Shown: one piece after another, positions 1 to 12,433 of the stretch | Layout: each line of letters begins with the position of its first letter | Position numbering within the stretch: the stretch's first letter is position 1 | Origin: Cepaea nemoralis | Lineage: Eukaryota > Mollusca > Gastropoda > Stylommatophora > Helicidae | Reading direction: 5' to 3' | Length of the DNA: 64,000 nucleotides | NCBI GenBank assembly: GCA_014155875.1 | Contig: JACEFZ010028139.1 | Location: forward strand, 310,001 to 374,000 | The notes under the pieces: generated by a model | Database searches by the model: none | What the model was told of the DNA's origin: nothing | The model's input: only the letters and a program-made list of their open reading frames with translations | Program-made: the position numbers and the translations under genes

Positions 1-3000
1 ACTGGCCTATAGCGGGCGACGTGATGTTGATCCACGTTACCCAGGGAGTGGTCTACTGGCCTATAGCGGGCGACGTGATGTTGATCACATGACCCAGGGA
101 GTGTCTACTGGCCTATAGCGGGCGACGTGATGTTGATCACAGTGACCCAGGGAGTGTCTACTGGCCTATAGCGGGCGACGTGATGTTGATCACACGTACC
201 CAGGGAGTGTCTACTGGCCTATAGCGGGCGACGTGATGTTGATCACATTACCCAGGGAGTGTCTACTGGCCTATAGTGGGCGACGTGATGTTGATCACAT
301 GACCCAGGGAGTGTCTACTGGCCTATAGTGGGCGACGTGATGTTGATCACGTGACCCAGGGAGTGTCTACTGGCCTATAGTGGGCGACGTGATGTTGATC
401 ACGTGACCCAGGGAGTGTCTACTGGCCTATAGCGGGCGACGTGATGTTGACCACGTTACCCAGGGAGTGTCTACTGGCCTATAGCGGGCGACGTGATGTT
501 GACCACGTTACCCAGGGAGTGTCTACTGTCCTCTAGAGCGGGATGACGTGATGTTGACCACAGTTACACAGGGAGTGTCTACTGGCCTATAGCGGGCGAC
601 GTGAATGCTGATCACGTTACACGGGAGTTGTCTACTGGCCTTTAGCGGGCGACGTGGGAAAAACAAAAAAATGTTGACCACGAGAATTTTACCCAGGGAG
701 TGTCGACTGGCCTATAGCGGGCGACGTGCTTTTGATCACATACCCAGGGAGTGTCTACTGGCCTATCAGTGGGTCGACGTGTGTTGATCGGGACCACAAT
801 GACCCAGGGAGATGTCTACTGGCCTATAGCGGGCGAACGTGATGTTGATCACGGTGCACCCAGGGATTGGTCTTCACTGCCTCATAGCGGGCGACTTTGA
901 TGTTGTCCACGTTACCCAGGAGTGTCTACTGTGGCCTGTAGCGGGCGAAAGTGATGTTGATCACATGACCCAGGGAGTGTCTACTGGCCTATAGCGGGCG
1001 ACGGTGATGTTGACTCAACATGACCCAGGGGTGTCGTTTTAGGGGGGGGTTTTTAAAAAACCCCGGGGGTTCCCCCGGGGGGGGGAGTTTAAAAACCCCG
1101 GGAGTGTCTACTGGCCTATAGCGGGGGACGTGATTTGACCATTTTTCCCGGGAGTGTCTACTGGCCTTTGGCGACGTGATGTTGATACAGCCCGGGATGT
1201 CCTGGCCTATAGCGGGGACGTGATTTTCACAGCCAGGGAGTTCCTGGCCTTACGGGGGTGATGTTACACGACCGGGTTTCTGGCCATGGGGCGACGGGTT
1301 TAATGACCCAGGGGGACTGGCCAGGGGCACGTGTGTTGTTGACCCAGGGGGATGGCCATGGGGCACGGGTGTTTCACGACCCAGGTTGTCCCCTGGGGCG
1401 TGATGTTGATCGTCCCAGGGGGTTCTGGCCTTTGCGGGCGACGTGGTTGTCCACGCCGGTGGTCTATGGCCAAGGGGCGGGATGTTACCACGTTACCCGG
1501 GAGTGTCTACTGGCCTAAGGGGGACGTGTGTTGATACGACCCAGGGAGTGTCTACTGGCCTATAGCGGGCGCGTGATGTTGCCAGTTACCCAGGGAGTGT
1601 CTACTGGCCTAAGCGGGCGACGGATGTGACAAGCCCAGGGAGTGTCTACTGGCCTAAGGCAGGTTGACCCTTCCCAGGGAGTGTCTCTGGCCTATAGGGG
1701 CGACGTGATGTTCCCTTACCCAGGGGTGTTACTGGCCTATCGGGCGAGTGATGTTGACCACGGGGGGGGCGGGCGACGTGATGTTGCCCCGTTACCCAGG
1801 GGTTCTACTGGCCTATGCGGGGAGTGATGTTGACCTGACCCAGGGGTTCTACTGGCCTATAGCGGGGCGTGTGTTAAAATTACCCGGGAGTGTCTACTGG
1901 CCATAGCGGGCGTGATGTGACCACATGACCCAGGGGTTACTGGCCTATAGCGGGGGTGATGTTGATCCCGCCCGGGAGTGTCTACTGGCCGGGACGTGTG
2001 TTACCACGTTCCCAGGGAGTGTCTACTGGCCGGGACGTGATGTTAACCTACCCAGGGTCTATGGCCTATAGCGGGCGGGTGTGAACCCTACCCAGGGCTA
2101 GGGCCCATAGTGGGCGACGTGATGTTGATCACTGACCCAGGGAGTGTCTACTGGGCCCATAGCGGGCGACGTGATGTTGTCACTACCCAGGGAGTGTCTA
2201 CTGGCCTATAGCGGGCGACGTGATGTTGACCCCATGACCCAGGGAGTGTCTACTGGCCTATAGCGGGCGACGTGATGTTGTCACTACCCAGGGAGTGTCT
2301 ACTGGCCTATAGCGGGCGACGTGATGTTTATCAAACCCCGGGGGCACGGCCTAAGCGGGCGGTGTGTTTTTAAAGGGGTTTCCCGGGGGGGGGGGTTTTT
2401 TTCATGACCCGGGGGTGTCTACTGGCCTATAGCGGGCGACGGTGTTGACACATGACCCAGGGAGTGTTACTGGCCTAAGCGGGCGACGTGATGTTGATCA
2501 ATGACCCAGGGAGGTCTACTGGCCTATAGCGGGGGACGTGATGTTGACCACTACCCCGGGAGTGTCTACTGGCCTATAGCGGGGACGTGATGTTGATCAC
2601 ATGACCCCGGGAGTGTCTACTGGCCTATAGCGGGCGACGTGATGTTGATCCACGTTACCCAGGGAGTGTCTACTGGCCTATAGCGGGCGACGTGATGTTG
2701 ACCACGTACCCAGGGAGTGTCTACTGGCCTATAGCGGGGCGACGTGATGTTGACCACGTTACCCAGGGAGTGTCTACTGGCCTATAGTGGGCGACGTGAT
2801 GTTGATCACAGACCCAGGGAGTGTCTACTGGCCTATAGCGGGCCGACGTGATGTTGACCACGTTACCCAGGGAGTGTCTACTGGCCTATAGCTGGGCGAC
2901 GTGATGTTGATCCACATTGACCCAGGGAGTGTCTACTGCCTATAGCGGGCGACGTGATGTTGATCACATGACCTCAGGGAGTGTCTACGGCTATAGCGGG

Positions 3001-3878
3001 CGACGTGATGTTGACCACGTTACCCAGGGAGTGTCTACTGGCCTATAGCTTGGCGACGTGATGTTGATCACATGACCCAGGGAGTGTCTACTGGCCTATA
3101 GTGGGCGACGTGATGTTGATCACATGACCCAGGGAGTGTCTCTACTGGCCTATAGCGGGCGACGTGATGTTGTCCACGTTACCCAGGGAGTGTCTACTGG
3201 CCTATAGCGGGCGACGTGATGTTGACACGTTACCCAGGGAGTGTCTACTGGCCTATAGCGGGCGACGTGATGTTGATCACATGTACCCAGGGAGTGTCTA
3301 CTGGCCTATAGTGGGCGACGTGATGTTGATCACATGACCCAGGGATGTGTCTACTGGCCTATAGCGGGCGACGTGATGTTGACCACGTTACCCAGGGAGT
3401 GTCTACTGGCCTATAGCGGGCGACGTGATGTTGACCACGTTACCCAGGGAGTGTCTACTGGCCTATAGTGGGCGACGTGATGTTGACCACGTTACCCAGG
3501 GAGTGTCTACTGGCCTATAGTGGGCGACGTGATGTTGATCACATGACCCAGGGAGTGTCTACTGGCCTATAGCGGGCGACGTGATGTTGACCACGTTACC
3601 CAGGGAGTGTCTACTGGCCTATAGCGGGCGACGTGATGTTGACCACGTTACCCAGGGAGTGTCTACTGGCCTATAGTGGGCGACGTGATGTTGACTCACA
3701 TGACCCAGGGAGTGTCTACTGGCCTATAGTGGGCGACGTGATGTTGATCACATGACCCAGGGAGTGTCTACTGGCCTATAGCGGGCGACGTGATGTTGAC
3801 CACGTTACCCAGGGAGTGTCTACTGGCCTATAGTGGGCGAAGTAATGTTGATCACATGACCCAGGGAGTGTCGGCTGG
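1..3878. repeat. 52-bp satellite/minisatellite array, about 74 copies
   Basis: Head-to-tail units of 52 bp, e.g. starts at 421 and 473, carrying the landmarks ctatagcgggcgacgtgatg and cccagggagtgtct. Common variants are agcggg/agtggg and gaccacgtta/gatcacatga. Copies from 1 to about 500 and 2600 to 3870 are nearly identical. Copies at about 520-1000 and especially 1027-2420 are ragged, with dropped bases and G/C/T/A homopolymer blocks. The array runs off the left edge. No coding potential; open frames here are by-products of the repeat. Confidence 0.97.
1027..2420. other. Degraded or mis-called stretch of the 52-bp satellite
   Basis: Within an otherwise regular array the units here lose 1-10 bases at random and are punctuated by homopolymer blocks, for example at 1039-1102 and 2365-2402. 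The bounding copies are almost perfect. This looks more like consensus error in a long tandem array than true decay, but the sequence alone cannot prove it. Confidence 0.6.
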
Positions 3879-3990
3879 ACTATACACGCAGGGAGCTAGC
3901 ACCTTGTACCCAACACGCCCCAAGGCGTGTATAGATATGATTCGTATGATATGACCTGGCTTCATAGTTAACACTCGGTCATCACAGAGT

Positions 3991-4227
3991 TCACCAACCA
4001 ACCAACCAACCAACCAACTAACCAACCAACCATTCAACCAACCAACCATTCAACCAACCAAACAACCATTCAACCAACCAACCAACTAACCAACCAACAA
4101 CCAACCAACCAACCAACCATTCAACCAAACAACCATTTAAGCAAGCAAGCAAGCAAGCAACCAACTAACCAACCAACCAACCAACCAACCAACCAACCAA
4201 CCAACCAACCGACCGACCAACCAACTA
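3991..4227. repeat. (CCAA)n tetranucleotide repeat with CAAG and ATTC variants
   Basis: Long run of accaacc units, with short CAAG copies at about 4141-4160 and periodic cattcaacc variants that suggest a secondary ~20-bp period. Confidence 0.95.
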
Positions 4228-4583
4228 TTTTATTTTGTGTCAGAAACTGTTCCCCCATTGTTTCCCAAACTAGCCTCACATACCCAACGTATGTCTGACA
4301 TCATCATAGCCTCATTTACTCAAACCATCTAGTCTGAAATCAGCATAGCCTTATATATACCAAATAAAGCGTGTCTGACGTCCTTATAACCTCATATGCC
4401 TAACACGTCATGTCTGACGCCTTATAGCATAATATGCCCAATACATAAGGTCTGGCGTTCTTATAGCCTCAAATACACAAAAAGCTTGCCTGGTGTCCAT
4501 ATAACCTCATCTACACAACACATAATGTCTGGTGTCCATATAGCCTCATATACACAACACATCATGTCTGACGTGAAAATAAA

Positions 4584-4621
4584 GTTGATTTGATTTGATT
4601 TGGTTTGATTTGATTTGATTT
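4584..4621. repeat. (TTGAT)n pentanucleotide microsatellite
   Basis: About seven copies of tgatt with one ggttt variant, inside the ~39-bp array. Confidence 0.9.
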
Positions 4622-4714
4622 GACGTCCTTATAGACTCATATTTCCAACACATATCTGACATCCCTGTGACATCTCATGGGCTCCTGGTTCTCAGAAATG
4701 CCATGAGAAATAAA

Positions 4715-4761
4715 GGCGACCGACGTTGTGTTGAGCACATCACCCAGGGAGTCTCGACTGG
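4715..4761 (+). repeat. Orphan partial copy of the 52-bp satellite
   Basis: The stretch ggcgaccgacgttgtgttga through cacccagggagtctcgactg matches the satellite of 1-3878 in order and spacing (ggcgacgtgatgttga, then cccagggagtgtct, then actggc), with a few changes. It sits about 840 bp beyond the array end inside another repeat. Confidence 0.75.
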
Positions 4762-5033
4762 CATCCTTATAAGTTCACATACGCAACACATCATGTCTGA
4801 CATCCTCTCCTGATATTCTCACATTCCAAACTCTTTATGTCTGACATCTTTATAGTTTCACATACCCAAAACATCATGTCTGAAATCTTCATAGTTTCAC
4901 ATACTGAACACAGCATGTATGTTGTCCTTATAGTCCAACACACCCAACATATCATGTATGATATTCTCAGTCACACATACCCAACACATCATGTCTGGCA
5001 TTCTCATAGTCTTACTACCCGACACCCCATGTC

Positions 5034-5472
5034 CGTCAATGGTTCCGTCGCCCTGCTACTGAGTTGGGTGCGTGGTGCTACACTGTGAGCTGTGAATTTC
5101 GCGTAAAATACGTTTACATCTGTCCGCTGTTGTTCATAGTGTGAACTTTATGTTCGGAATAATCGGCGGCCTGCTTTGTCACAGAACTGTTTACCGTATG
5201 CAGTAATATGTGGCTGTTGGTTTTCTAGGGACTGCCGCTTCCAAAGAGGATGAACTATATTTTTCGTGGAGGACATTTGTGTTGGCATTCTGGTATCGGC
5301 ATTATGCACAGTGTACCTGTGTGGGCTGTTGGTTTGTCGAGACTCCCATTTGTTCCACTTTTCACATAGGGCAGTGAAGAGCATCTTATGTGATTTTCAC
5401 TGGCACAGGAACGGAGCATAATGAGGACAACCCGTTGCCGCGAAGTTGGAACCGTGACTAATGACTAATAAA
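5034..5472 (+). mobile_element. Dispersed repeat R1, copy 1 (5'-truncated), with 8-bp target duplication
   Basis: This segment recurs at 24776-25435 and 57123-57720, and part of its family body occurs in the SINE at 43076-43326. Shared landmarks here are ccgtcgccctgctactgag, tgttggcattctgg, cagtgtacctgtg and acccgttgccg. It ends in a short gactaatgactaataaa tail. It sits inside the ~39-bp minisatellite; cccatgtc occurs at 5026-5033 and again at 5473-5480, as expected for a target-site duplication, and the array resumes in phase. No ORF of note, so it is non-autonomous. A 3' tail of short tandem repeats suggests LINE-mediated mobilisation (inference). Confidence 0.75.
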
Positions 5473-5815
5473 CCCATGTCTAATATTATCATAGTCGCAC
5501 ATACGCAACACATTAAGTTTGATATCCCCGAAGCCTCACATACAGGTCATTTATGATATTCTCAGTCACACATACCCATCACATCATGTCTGATATTCTC
5601 ATAGCCTTACTATCCAGCACCCCACGTCTGATATTCTCATAGCCGCACATACCCAACACCCCATGTCAGATATTCTCATAGCCGAATATAGCCAACATCC
5701 CATGTCTGATATTCACATAGCCGCACAACCAATACACCATATCTAATATCCTCATAACCGTACTTACCCAACACATCAAGTTTGACATCCCCGAAGCCTC
5801 ACATACCGATCACAT
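5473..5815. repeat. Degenerate ~38-40-bp minisatellite, right block
   Basis: Continuation of the 4263-5033 array beyond R1. Two well-kept neighbouring units start near 5651 and 5691, 40 bp apart. Confidence 0.85.
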
Positions 5816-6264
5816 ATTCTCACTACCTTAGTCACTTGACTACTGTCACTATTTAGCTCAAATTAGCTGTGCTTCGTACGAGGAATCCCCATAGTACGTG
5901 AGTACGTCATTAGGGAGTTTCCTAGTTATTTATAACTCGGGGGAAGTCATCTGATTTGCATAACTTTGAATGTTCGAGAACTGGCAGGTTCGATACAGAA
6001 AATTCGAATCGTGCATTACTTTTACACCGTGAGTGAACTTGACTTGTTCTCTATTCGGAAGAAAGTAAGATTCTCATTCAGAGTGAGTAATTCGTGCAGC
6101 ATGACTGTCCCGGGCATGGAGAGTTTACCTCGCAACCGGAACAAGGCATTTGGCCATCATTTCGATCTGAGATCTCTACGGGAGCAGAGCTCCAGAAAAT
6201 AAATGCCTATTGTCAAGTATGAGGCTTGTGAATCACATACAGTAATTCAGCCTGACTTGGTGTC
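5816..6264. other. Unassigned intergenic DNA
   Basis: Single-copy-looking sequence with two short open frames (5966-6202 and 6203-6400) that have no recognisable domain. I see no promoter or RNA gene. Confidence 0.5.
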
Positions 6265-6419
6265 GATTTATGGTTCTTCTTCTTCTTCTTCGTTCATCCG
6301 GAGTTTTTTTTCGGATGTGATTGCGTTGTGCCTGTTTACAGCAGAGCTGCGTTCTTGCGCCGTTAGGCCGACACATCCGACTTCTGCGGGCATTTGTTGA
6401 CCGGGTTAACCTTCCCGGG
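6265..6419 (-). mobile_element. Dispersed repeat R2 with (GAA)n tail, minus strand
   Basis: Read on the minus strand, it carries gcccgcagaagtcggatgtg and ends in a GAA run (plus-strand TTC run at 6273-6291) preceded by a ccgaatgaacg-like segment. The same order is seen on the plus strand at 34785-34935, and the first part also at about 34336-34375. Short, non-coding, with a microsatellite tail as in a SINE or a LINE 3' end. The parent element is unknown. Confidence 0.65.
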
Positions 6420-6982
6420 GGATTTATGGTTCAGGTAATACCTCTTTACATATTTACCTTGTGTAATATAGCGTAACAGCGCGATGGTAAGGCATCTCAT
6501 TATCTATGCGAATACGTAATGAACTTGGCGATCGATAACTGACAGGCTGTGTCGCTCGCGTATTTACATGTTGCGTTTTCCGCTCGAGATGTGTAACAGC
6601 GTAGCTTCAACATTTGATTACTTGTAAGTCCATTAGTGTGGCATCACATTGTAGCTACTAATTATATTACAAGTTGTGAGATCTTGTATTTATTAGTTAA
6701 GTTACAATTGTGATGAAATTTTACTGCTATCTGGTATGATCTGTTGAAGCCAAGTAGATTAGTCAGTTGTTACTGTGACCAGTGCTTCTGGATTCTGTGG
6801 TTAGACTGATGTAGGTGGAATTCAGACAATGCTGTGGTAAGAGCATGTGTGATTCGTCGATCAAACAGAGCATGTAGTTCTAGACGCTAAGAGATGATGC
6901 AGCTATTTTGTGATTGATAAATAGTGGTGATGTCATTCCTGGGAAGTGTTTAGATGCTGTAAGTAGTGATCATGTACTATGA

Positions 6983-6984
<2 letters not shown>
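6420..6984. other. Unassigned AT-rich DNA
   Basis: No recognisable coding or repeat structure. Confidence 0.5.

Positions 6985-7079
<95 letters not shown>
6985..7079. repeat. (TA)n microsatellite
   Basis: About 47 uninterrupted TA dinucleotides. Confidence 0.98.
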
Positions 7080-7081
<2 letters not shown>

Positions 7082-8009
7082 GCAATAAAGTGCGTTATAT
7101 AACTGAGCGACTTGTCGACGTCCGATGCGGTCCGACGCGAGATACCTGTGCGCTATCGTCGCGTTTGTTGGGAAATCGGTCGAGGGTCTACATCTACACT
7201 GTCCTATGCCTTTTTCTTTAGATGATCATGAGTACGTGAGTGCTTGTGTGATTGATGGAAGAGAAGGTCTATGGCTGTTGAATTAGACTATGAGATGTGT
7301 GGGATATGGGATGCAAGGCAATTATAATATTATGTAACTGGCACACCAGACCAGTTGTGATGTTCGGTCACCACTCCAAGGCTAATCCGCTTGGGGGACC
7401 AGAACAGGCAAGTACATCTTGAACATGTGGTGTGGCAGAACATGTTTAGAAACAAGGAACTTCTCGCCTCTATTATCAGAGGTTGATCAAGAAGGATTTC
7501 GCTATTAGGAGTGAAAGCATCCCACTAGCGAAATTGATAGTTATTACATTATGTTTATTGTTTAGTAATTGATTTGGTATTAATTACTTGATAAAAATAC
7601 TTCTATGTCCAGTGAAGGGGAGTGGTCTAGGGACCAACTCTTCCGGAGGTTTAGTTTTCTATTATTGTAAATAGAAACAGTAGAGTTCTTCACACAACCA
7701 CCGAAGACCAGAGTAAGGTAGGAGTATGAGACTGCAGTAAGATCAGTCTCGAACTTTTCGGAACCTAATCCCTCCGACAGGCTGATTCAGGTGCCATTCT
7801 TCATCGGATGTCTAGACATGCTTCCACTATATATAGGGATGATTCCCTGTGTAAGTATATAGATAACATAGTAATGCTGAAGGCAATTTTGTAGTGGATG
7901 TTAGCATGTGAATCCGAGTTGGCACCGAATGCTCTCACCGCCTGCTCTTTCCTTTCAGGTGTTGCCTGTTGTATGAGGTCTGCAGTGATGATATATGAGA
8001 CCTAGCCTG
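7080..8009. other. Unassigned DNA ending in a 3'-splice-site-like signal
   Basis: No long reading frame. At about 7929-7960 the order tgctctcaccg, a pyrimidine run, then tttcag/gt resembles the signals at about 9971-10001 and 18909-18935. Weak similarity of 7330-7370 to about 19120-19160 hints at a third, older copy of the 9.1/18.1-kb duplication. Confidence 0.35.
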
Positions 8010-8195
8010 TGTTGTTCAGGAATTCTACAATGAAGCGATGTTGTATAGAAATTCTACACTGAACCTGTGTGGTATATGAATTCTACCATGTACCTACAGA
8101 TGTATTCTACCATGTATGGCAGATGTATTCTACAATTGAAGGTGTGGTATATGAATGCTACAATGAACCTGTGTTGTGTATGACTTCTACAAAGA
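8010..8195. repeat. Degenerate ~30-bp tandem repeat
   Basis: About seven units sharing attctac(a/c)atg with a variable tgtggtatatga segment between. Confidence 0.7.
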
Positions 8196-8925
8196 AGCTG
8201 AGCTTCCACTGGAAGATTGTGTTTATTTGTTCGATCCAGATGAAAACCCCGGCTGGGGAAACGTCAGCGCTCTGGGAGCACCTCAGCTAGAGTAGCATTA
8301 TTGAACGCCACCGAACCTTATATAATCTACCAGGGAAACATGATGTGTTCCACGGGGATAGATCCTCATCAGATCTTACAGACATTTATCCTGTTCTTAT
8401 GCCATTAGACAGTGTTATCACGATACAGGACATTGTTCTGGACCAGACTCAGATGGAGTCAGGTCAGTCCTGTGAGTTCAAGTCATCTATGTTTGCAGTC
8501 ACCTACTAGAGAGGAGAAACCCTCCAGAGACACTTTGCAGGACTTTAGGAAATACTTCATCCTCGATTCTCTATTATAGTCATGCGATTGTGAGTCCACG
8601 TCGCCCAACCAAGGATATTGTGCAGTGACATTATAGTGCATGTTGCAAGACTGTTTTCAGCTATTGTCCAAGTGCATCAGGGGATACCTCATGGTCGAGG
8701 GTCTCCCACCCAGACTGTGTAGGCAGAGCAGTCCTAGAGACAATATGTATTGACAATTCTCGCATTTGTGGAGGTGATCTTAGTCCAGTCATCGGAGGTC
8801 GTGGTGTCTAAATTCCATTGTATGATCACCTGTTGCTTGCGGCAAGAAAGTCCACAAGCGTTCCAGGCACCAGTGCTGGGAAAGAGCCGGGTGAGTCTAT
8901 TGGACCGATGTGGTTGGATGTTCAC
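8196..8925. other. Unassigned DNA
   Basis: Short open frames on both strands (e.g. 8734-8958 minus) lack recognisable motifs. Nothing else seen. Confidence 0.45.
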
Positions 8926-9050
8926 ACACACTTGACAACCCTTGATCAACACTCTCATTACCTCACATACTTGACAACCCTTGTCTCACATTATCACTAC
9001 CTCACACACTTGGCGACCCTTTCCTTACATTTTCACTATCTTATATCTTC
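8926..9050. repeat. ~39-bp tandem repeat, three copies
   Basis: cttgacaacc occurs at 8931 and 8970, and the variant cttggcgacc at 9009, each followed by a ctcacattatcactacc-like segment. Confidence 0.8.
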
Positions 9051-10009
9051 ATCTTTGTCACGAACCCACTGCAACTTAACGATAAGATGAAAAAACTAAC
9101 AGAGACAGCATGTTTTCAAGGCCGCAATTGTTTGTAACTAGTACAGAAACATTCACGTTGGAACAAGGGAACCGCCAGTCTTTGAAGGTTCCCTAGGAAA
9201 CGAAGAATCTATCGGCATTGTTTGATGGGTCGGCGTTCGAGAGGAACAGACGGTTACCTTGGTTGTAGAAAGGGGAGATAAAAATTCCTGTGAAGTTAGG
9301 GACGGACTGTCTGCCCCTAAGAACATCTGCTGTTGACATGAATGACGTCACTAGGACAATCCCTGGTTGGGAGAAAACATAAATTCTTTTGCTGGCAGTG
9401 TAAAGAATGGACTTGAACTAGACAGAAGTGTTAGCTGGCTCGATTTTAGTGTTGAATAGAATCGCATGTGTTTTGTTTCGCTTAACATATGCCTTTATGG
9501 CAAATTGTGAATTCGATTCAGAGATTGAGTCAGGATGGCATAAGGTATTTGTGGTATTGCATCTAGATGTAAATAATGTGGAATAGCTTAGTGATAGATA
9601 GAGTTTAGAACTCTGTCATAGTGTTGTTGCGTTGTGGTTAGGTAGTCAAGGAGTGTCGGCGACAGTAGGCAGTCGCATTGTTAAGATTAACTAGTGTGAG
9701 AAGTCAAGTGGCTCCGCTGGTGGGGAATAGTGAAATGGGATGATATTTGGAGAGATTGAGGATGGGGGGGGGGAATAAGGAGAATGTCCAATGGTGGGAT
9801 CTTCCAGTGAGGTCTACTGGGGTTCTACACTTTACATTTTGCTCTGTCCTGGTCTTAATCCACCACAGACCGAGGTGATGAGCTCCTCTGCCCATGACAG
9901 AGTTAGTTTACTGTCATGTATCTGAGTGAGGCCATCGGCCTACACTCATCTAATGGAGGTCAGGGACAGGTGCTCTCACCGAGTGTTGTTCTCTCTTTTA
10001 CAGGTTCCC

Positions 10010-10115
10010 TCAGGTCACTCAAGTCACTGAGGTTACTCAAGTTACTCAGGTTACTCAAGTCACTCAGGTTACTCACGTTACTCAAAGTACTCAAGTTACC
10101 CAGGTTACTCAGTGA
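10010..10115. repeat. ~10-11-bp repeat (gttactcaag)n
   Basis: About ten imperfect copies directly after the splice-acceptor-like ttttacag. The plus frame reads as a leucine-rich string that is only a repeat artefact. Confidence 0.85.
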
Positions 10116-10227
10116 AGCTAAAACCTAAATGCTTACTAGAATGGAGACCTTAGTGCAGGCAGTTATTCAGCAGCTTTTGCACTGGGCCCATGATGAAAGG
10201 GGTCTAAAGGAACAATTGTGAGAGTAT

Positions 10228-10465
10228 TTATCAAACATCACACGTTAGCAGAACACTAGATTGGGTTTTCCGCATCATTTGGAGAAGGAACAATCGTGAG
10301 ATTAATGTTTCAAACATCACACGTGAACAGAACAATAGTCTTGTGTTTTCCACACCACATGGGAAAAGACCAGTAGGTATTATGTTTTCACACGACAGGT
10401 GAAAAGACCAATAGGTACTGTTTTTCCACATCACAGGGGAAAAGAACATTAGGAACTATTTAGGA
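10228..10465. repeat. Degenerate ~44-60-bp tandem repeat
   Basis: Four to five units sharing a ttttccacatcac-like core followed by ggaaaagaacaatagg-like sequence. Confidence 0.7.
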
Positions 10466-11119
10466 AATTATTAAATTCCTGTGAGACTGTAAACAATACC
10501 AGTATCCTTGTGAACAGTAGAAACTTTAGAAATGAATTACGTTTATTTCAAGGAACAGTGTTTTCGTGTTCTCACTGGGCGAGGATGTTATAAGTCTCAG
10601 AACAATAGGGACATGTAATAACGGTGTGTGATCTATTCCGGATCAGTGTCAGGCTGTGACCAGGTATTTGAGTTACAAAACAGCTACGGGAGGAAGTCAA
10701 CATCTAGCAGGAGGGACACATCATTTGGTGAGGTTATCGTGTACTGAATGATGATGTGGTGTGATCCTTACCGGGATGATCGGGCTGTACTCCAGAGCTG
10801 TTCGGTCTGAGTCTGCAGATACACTAGAGTATACGACATACATTCTACACATACACTTTCTCGCATACATACACTTTTCTTTATTAAATTAATTTGTTAT
10901 TAATTTTTAGAAGCTAGAGTTGTTGAGTATGTTGATTTGGGGAAGTGTGAGAGGGGGCATGATCCAGTGGTGAGTGAGAGAGAAAGGGGTATCCAGGGAC
11001 TGAGGGAGTGTTGTGGACGGAATCTGGTGGATTCTCCAGAATAATGATATGGGGTTAAATATAATGTGGGTGTTGATTCCCCTCACTCCAGGGACCACAC
11101 AATAAATAGGATCCACGAG

Positions 11120-11785
11120 AATCTTCACAGCCTCACACACTCCACACCTCACATCTTCAAAGCGTCACACACTCAACACCTCACCTCTTCACAAACGCAC
11201 ACACTCAACACCTCACATCTTCACAGCCTCACACACTCGACACCGCATATCTCACATCTTCACGACCGCGCGCACCCAACATCTCATATCTTCACAACCT
11301 CAAACTCAACACCTCACATCTTCACAGCCTCACACACTCAGCATCTCATATCTTCACAACCTCAAACTCAACACCTCACATCTTCACAGCCTCACACACT
11401 CAGCATCTCATATCTTCACAGCCTAACACTCAACACCTCGCATCTTCACAGTCTCACACACTCAACACCATATACCTCACATCTTCACAGCAACACTCAT
11501 TCAACACCTCACATCTTCACAGCAACACTCATTCAACACCTCACATCTTCACAGCCTCACACACTCCACACCGTATGCCTCACATCTTCACAGCCGCACA
11601 CTTTCAACATCTCACATCTTCACAGTCGCACACACTAAACACCTCACATCTTCATAACCGCACAGACTCCGCACCTCACATCTTGACAGCCTCACACACT
11701 CCACACCGCATGCCTCACATCTTCACAGCTGCACACACACCACACTTCACATCGTCACAGCTCCACACACCCAATACCCCATGCC
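11120..11785. repeat. 32-bp minisatellite, about 20 copies
   Basis: Units of acactcaacacctcacatct then tcacagcctcac, with length variants. The unit aligns with the ~39-bp unit of 4263-5815 if about 7 bp is deleted, so the two arrays look related. Confidence 0.92.
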
Positions 11786-12132
<347 letters not shown>

Positions 12133-12433
12133 CATTGTTCTTCTCTCCCTGGTTCTGCCTATTTCTGCTAGGACAATAATGGATGGCCGTAAGTCAATAA
12201 AGAGAAATCTAATAATAGTGCCTGTATGTATATTTGACAGACATTCACCAGCGTAAAAAACATTAACCGCAGTAATTACATCTGTATCTTTTCATCCTTG
12301 GAGTTTTGTTACAGTTTATGGTGTTTTTTTTTATTAACGATATTGCGGTCTAAATGAGCCTAATTTTTTTATGTTTGCCGATTGCACAAGATAACTTCTA
12401 TACCGGATATCGTTTGCTCTCCCACACGGCTTG

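Larger units (their letters stand above)
4263..5033. repeat. Degenerate ~38-40-bp minisatellite, left block
   Basis: Imperfect units built on cccaacacatcatgtctga followed by a ttctcatagcctcacata-like segment. They diverge more than the other arrays here. The block is interrupted by a TTGAT microsatellite at 4584-4621, by an orphan satellite unit at 4715-4761, and then by the R1 insertion at 5034. The same repeat continues at 5473. Confidence 0.85.
9100..11105 (+). repeat. Old segmental duplication, copy A
   Basis: Collinear, diverged similarity to about 18070-19936. Matched landmarks include tctgccc near 9314/18311, ggctc(c/t)g(c/t)tggt near 9707/18640, the ttttacaggttccctc signal (9993/18931), the attaatttttagaagc stretch (10893/19729) and ccctcactccaggga at the right end (11079/19915). 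The right half is clearly better preserved than the left. Copy A carries extra tandem repeats at 10010-10115 and 10228-10465 that copy B lacks. No conserved reading frame is apparent, so it may be a non-coding transposon or duplicated intronic DNA. Confidence 0.7.

Noticed and set aside
1..3878. CRISPR-like regular repeats
   Set aside because: Units are contiguous tandem copies without unique spacers, in eukaryotic DNA.
11066..11638. 190-codon Ser/His/Thr-rich frame
   Set aside because: Generated by the 32-bp minisatellite.
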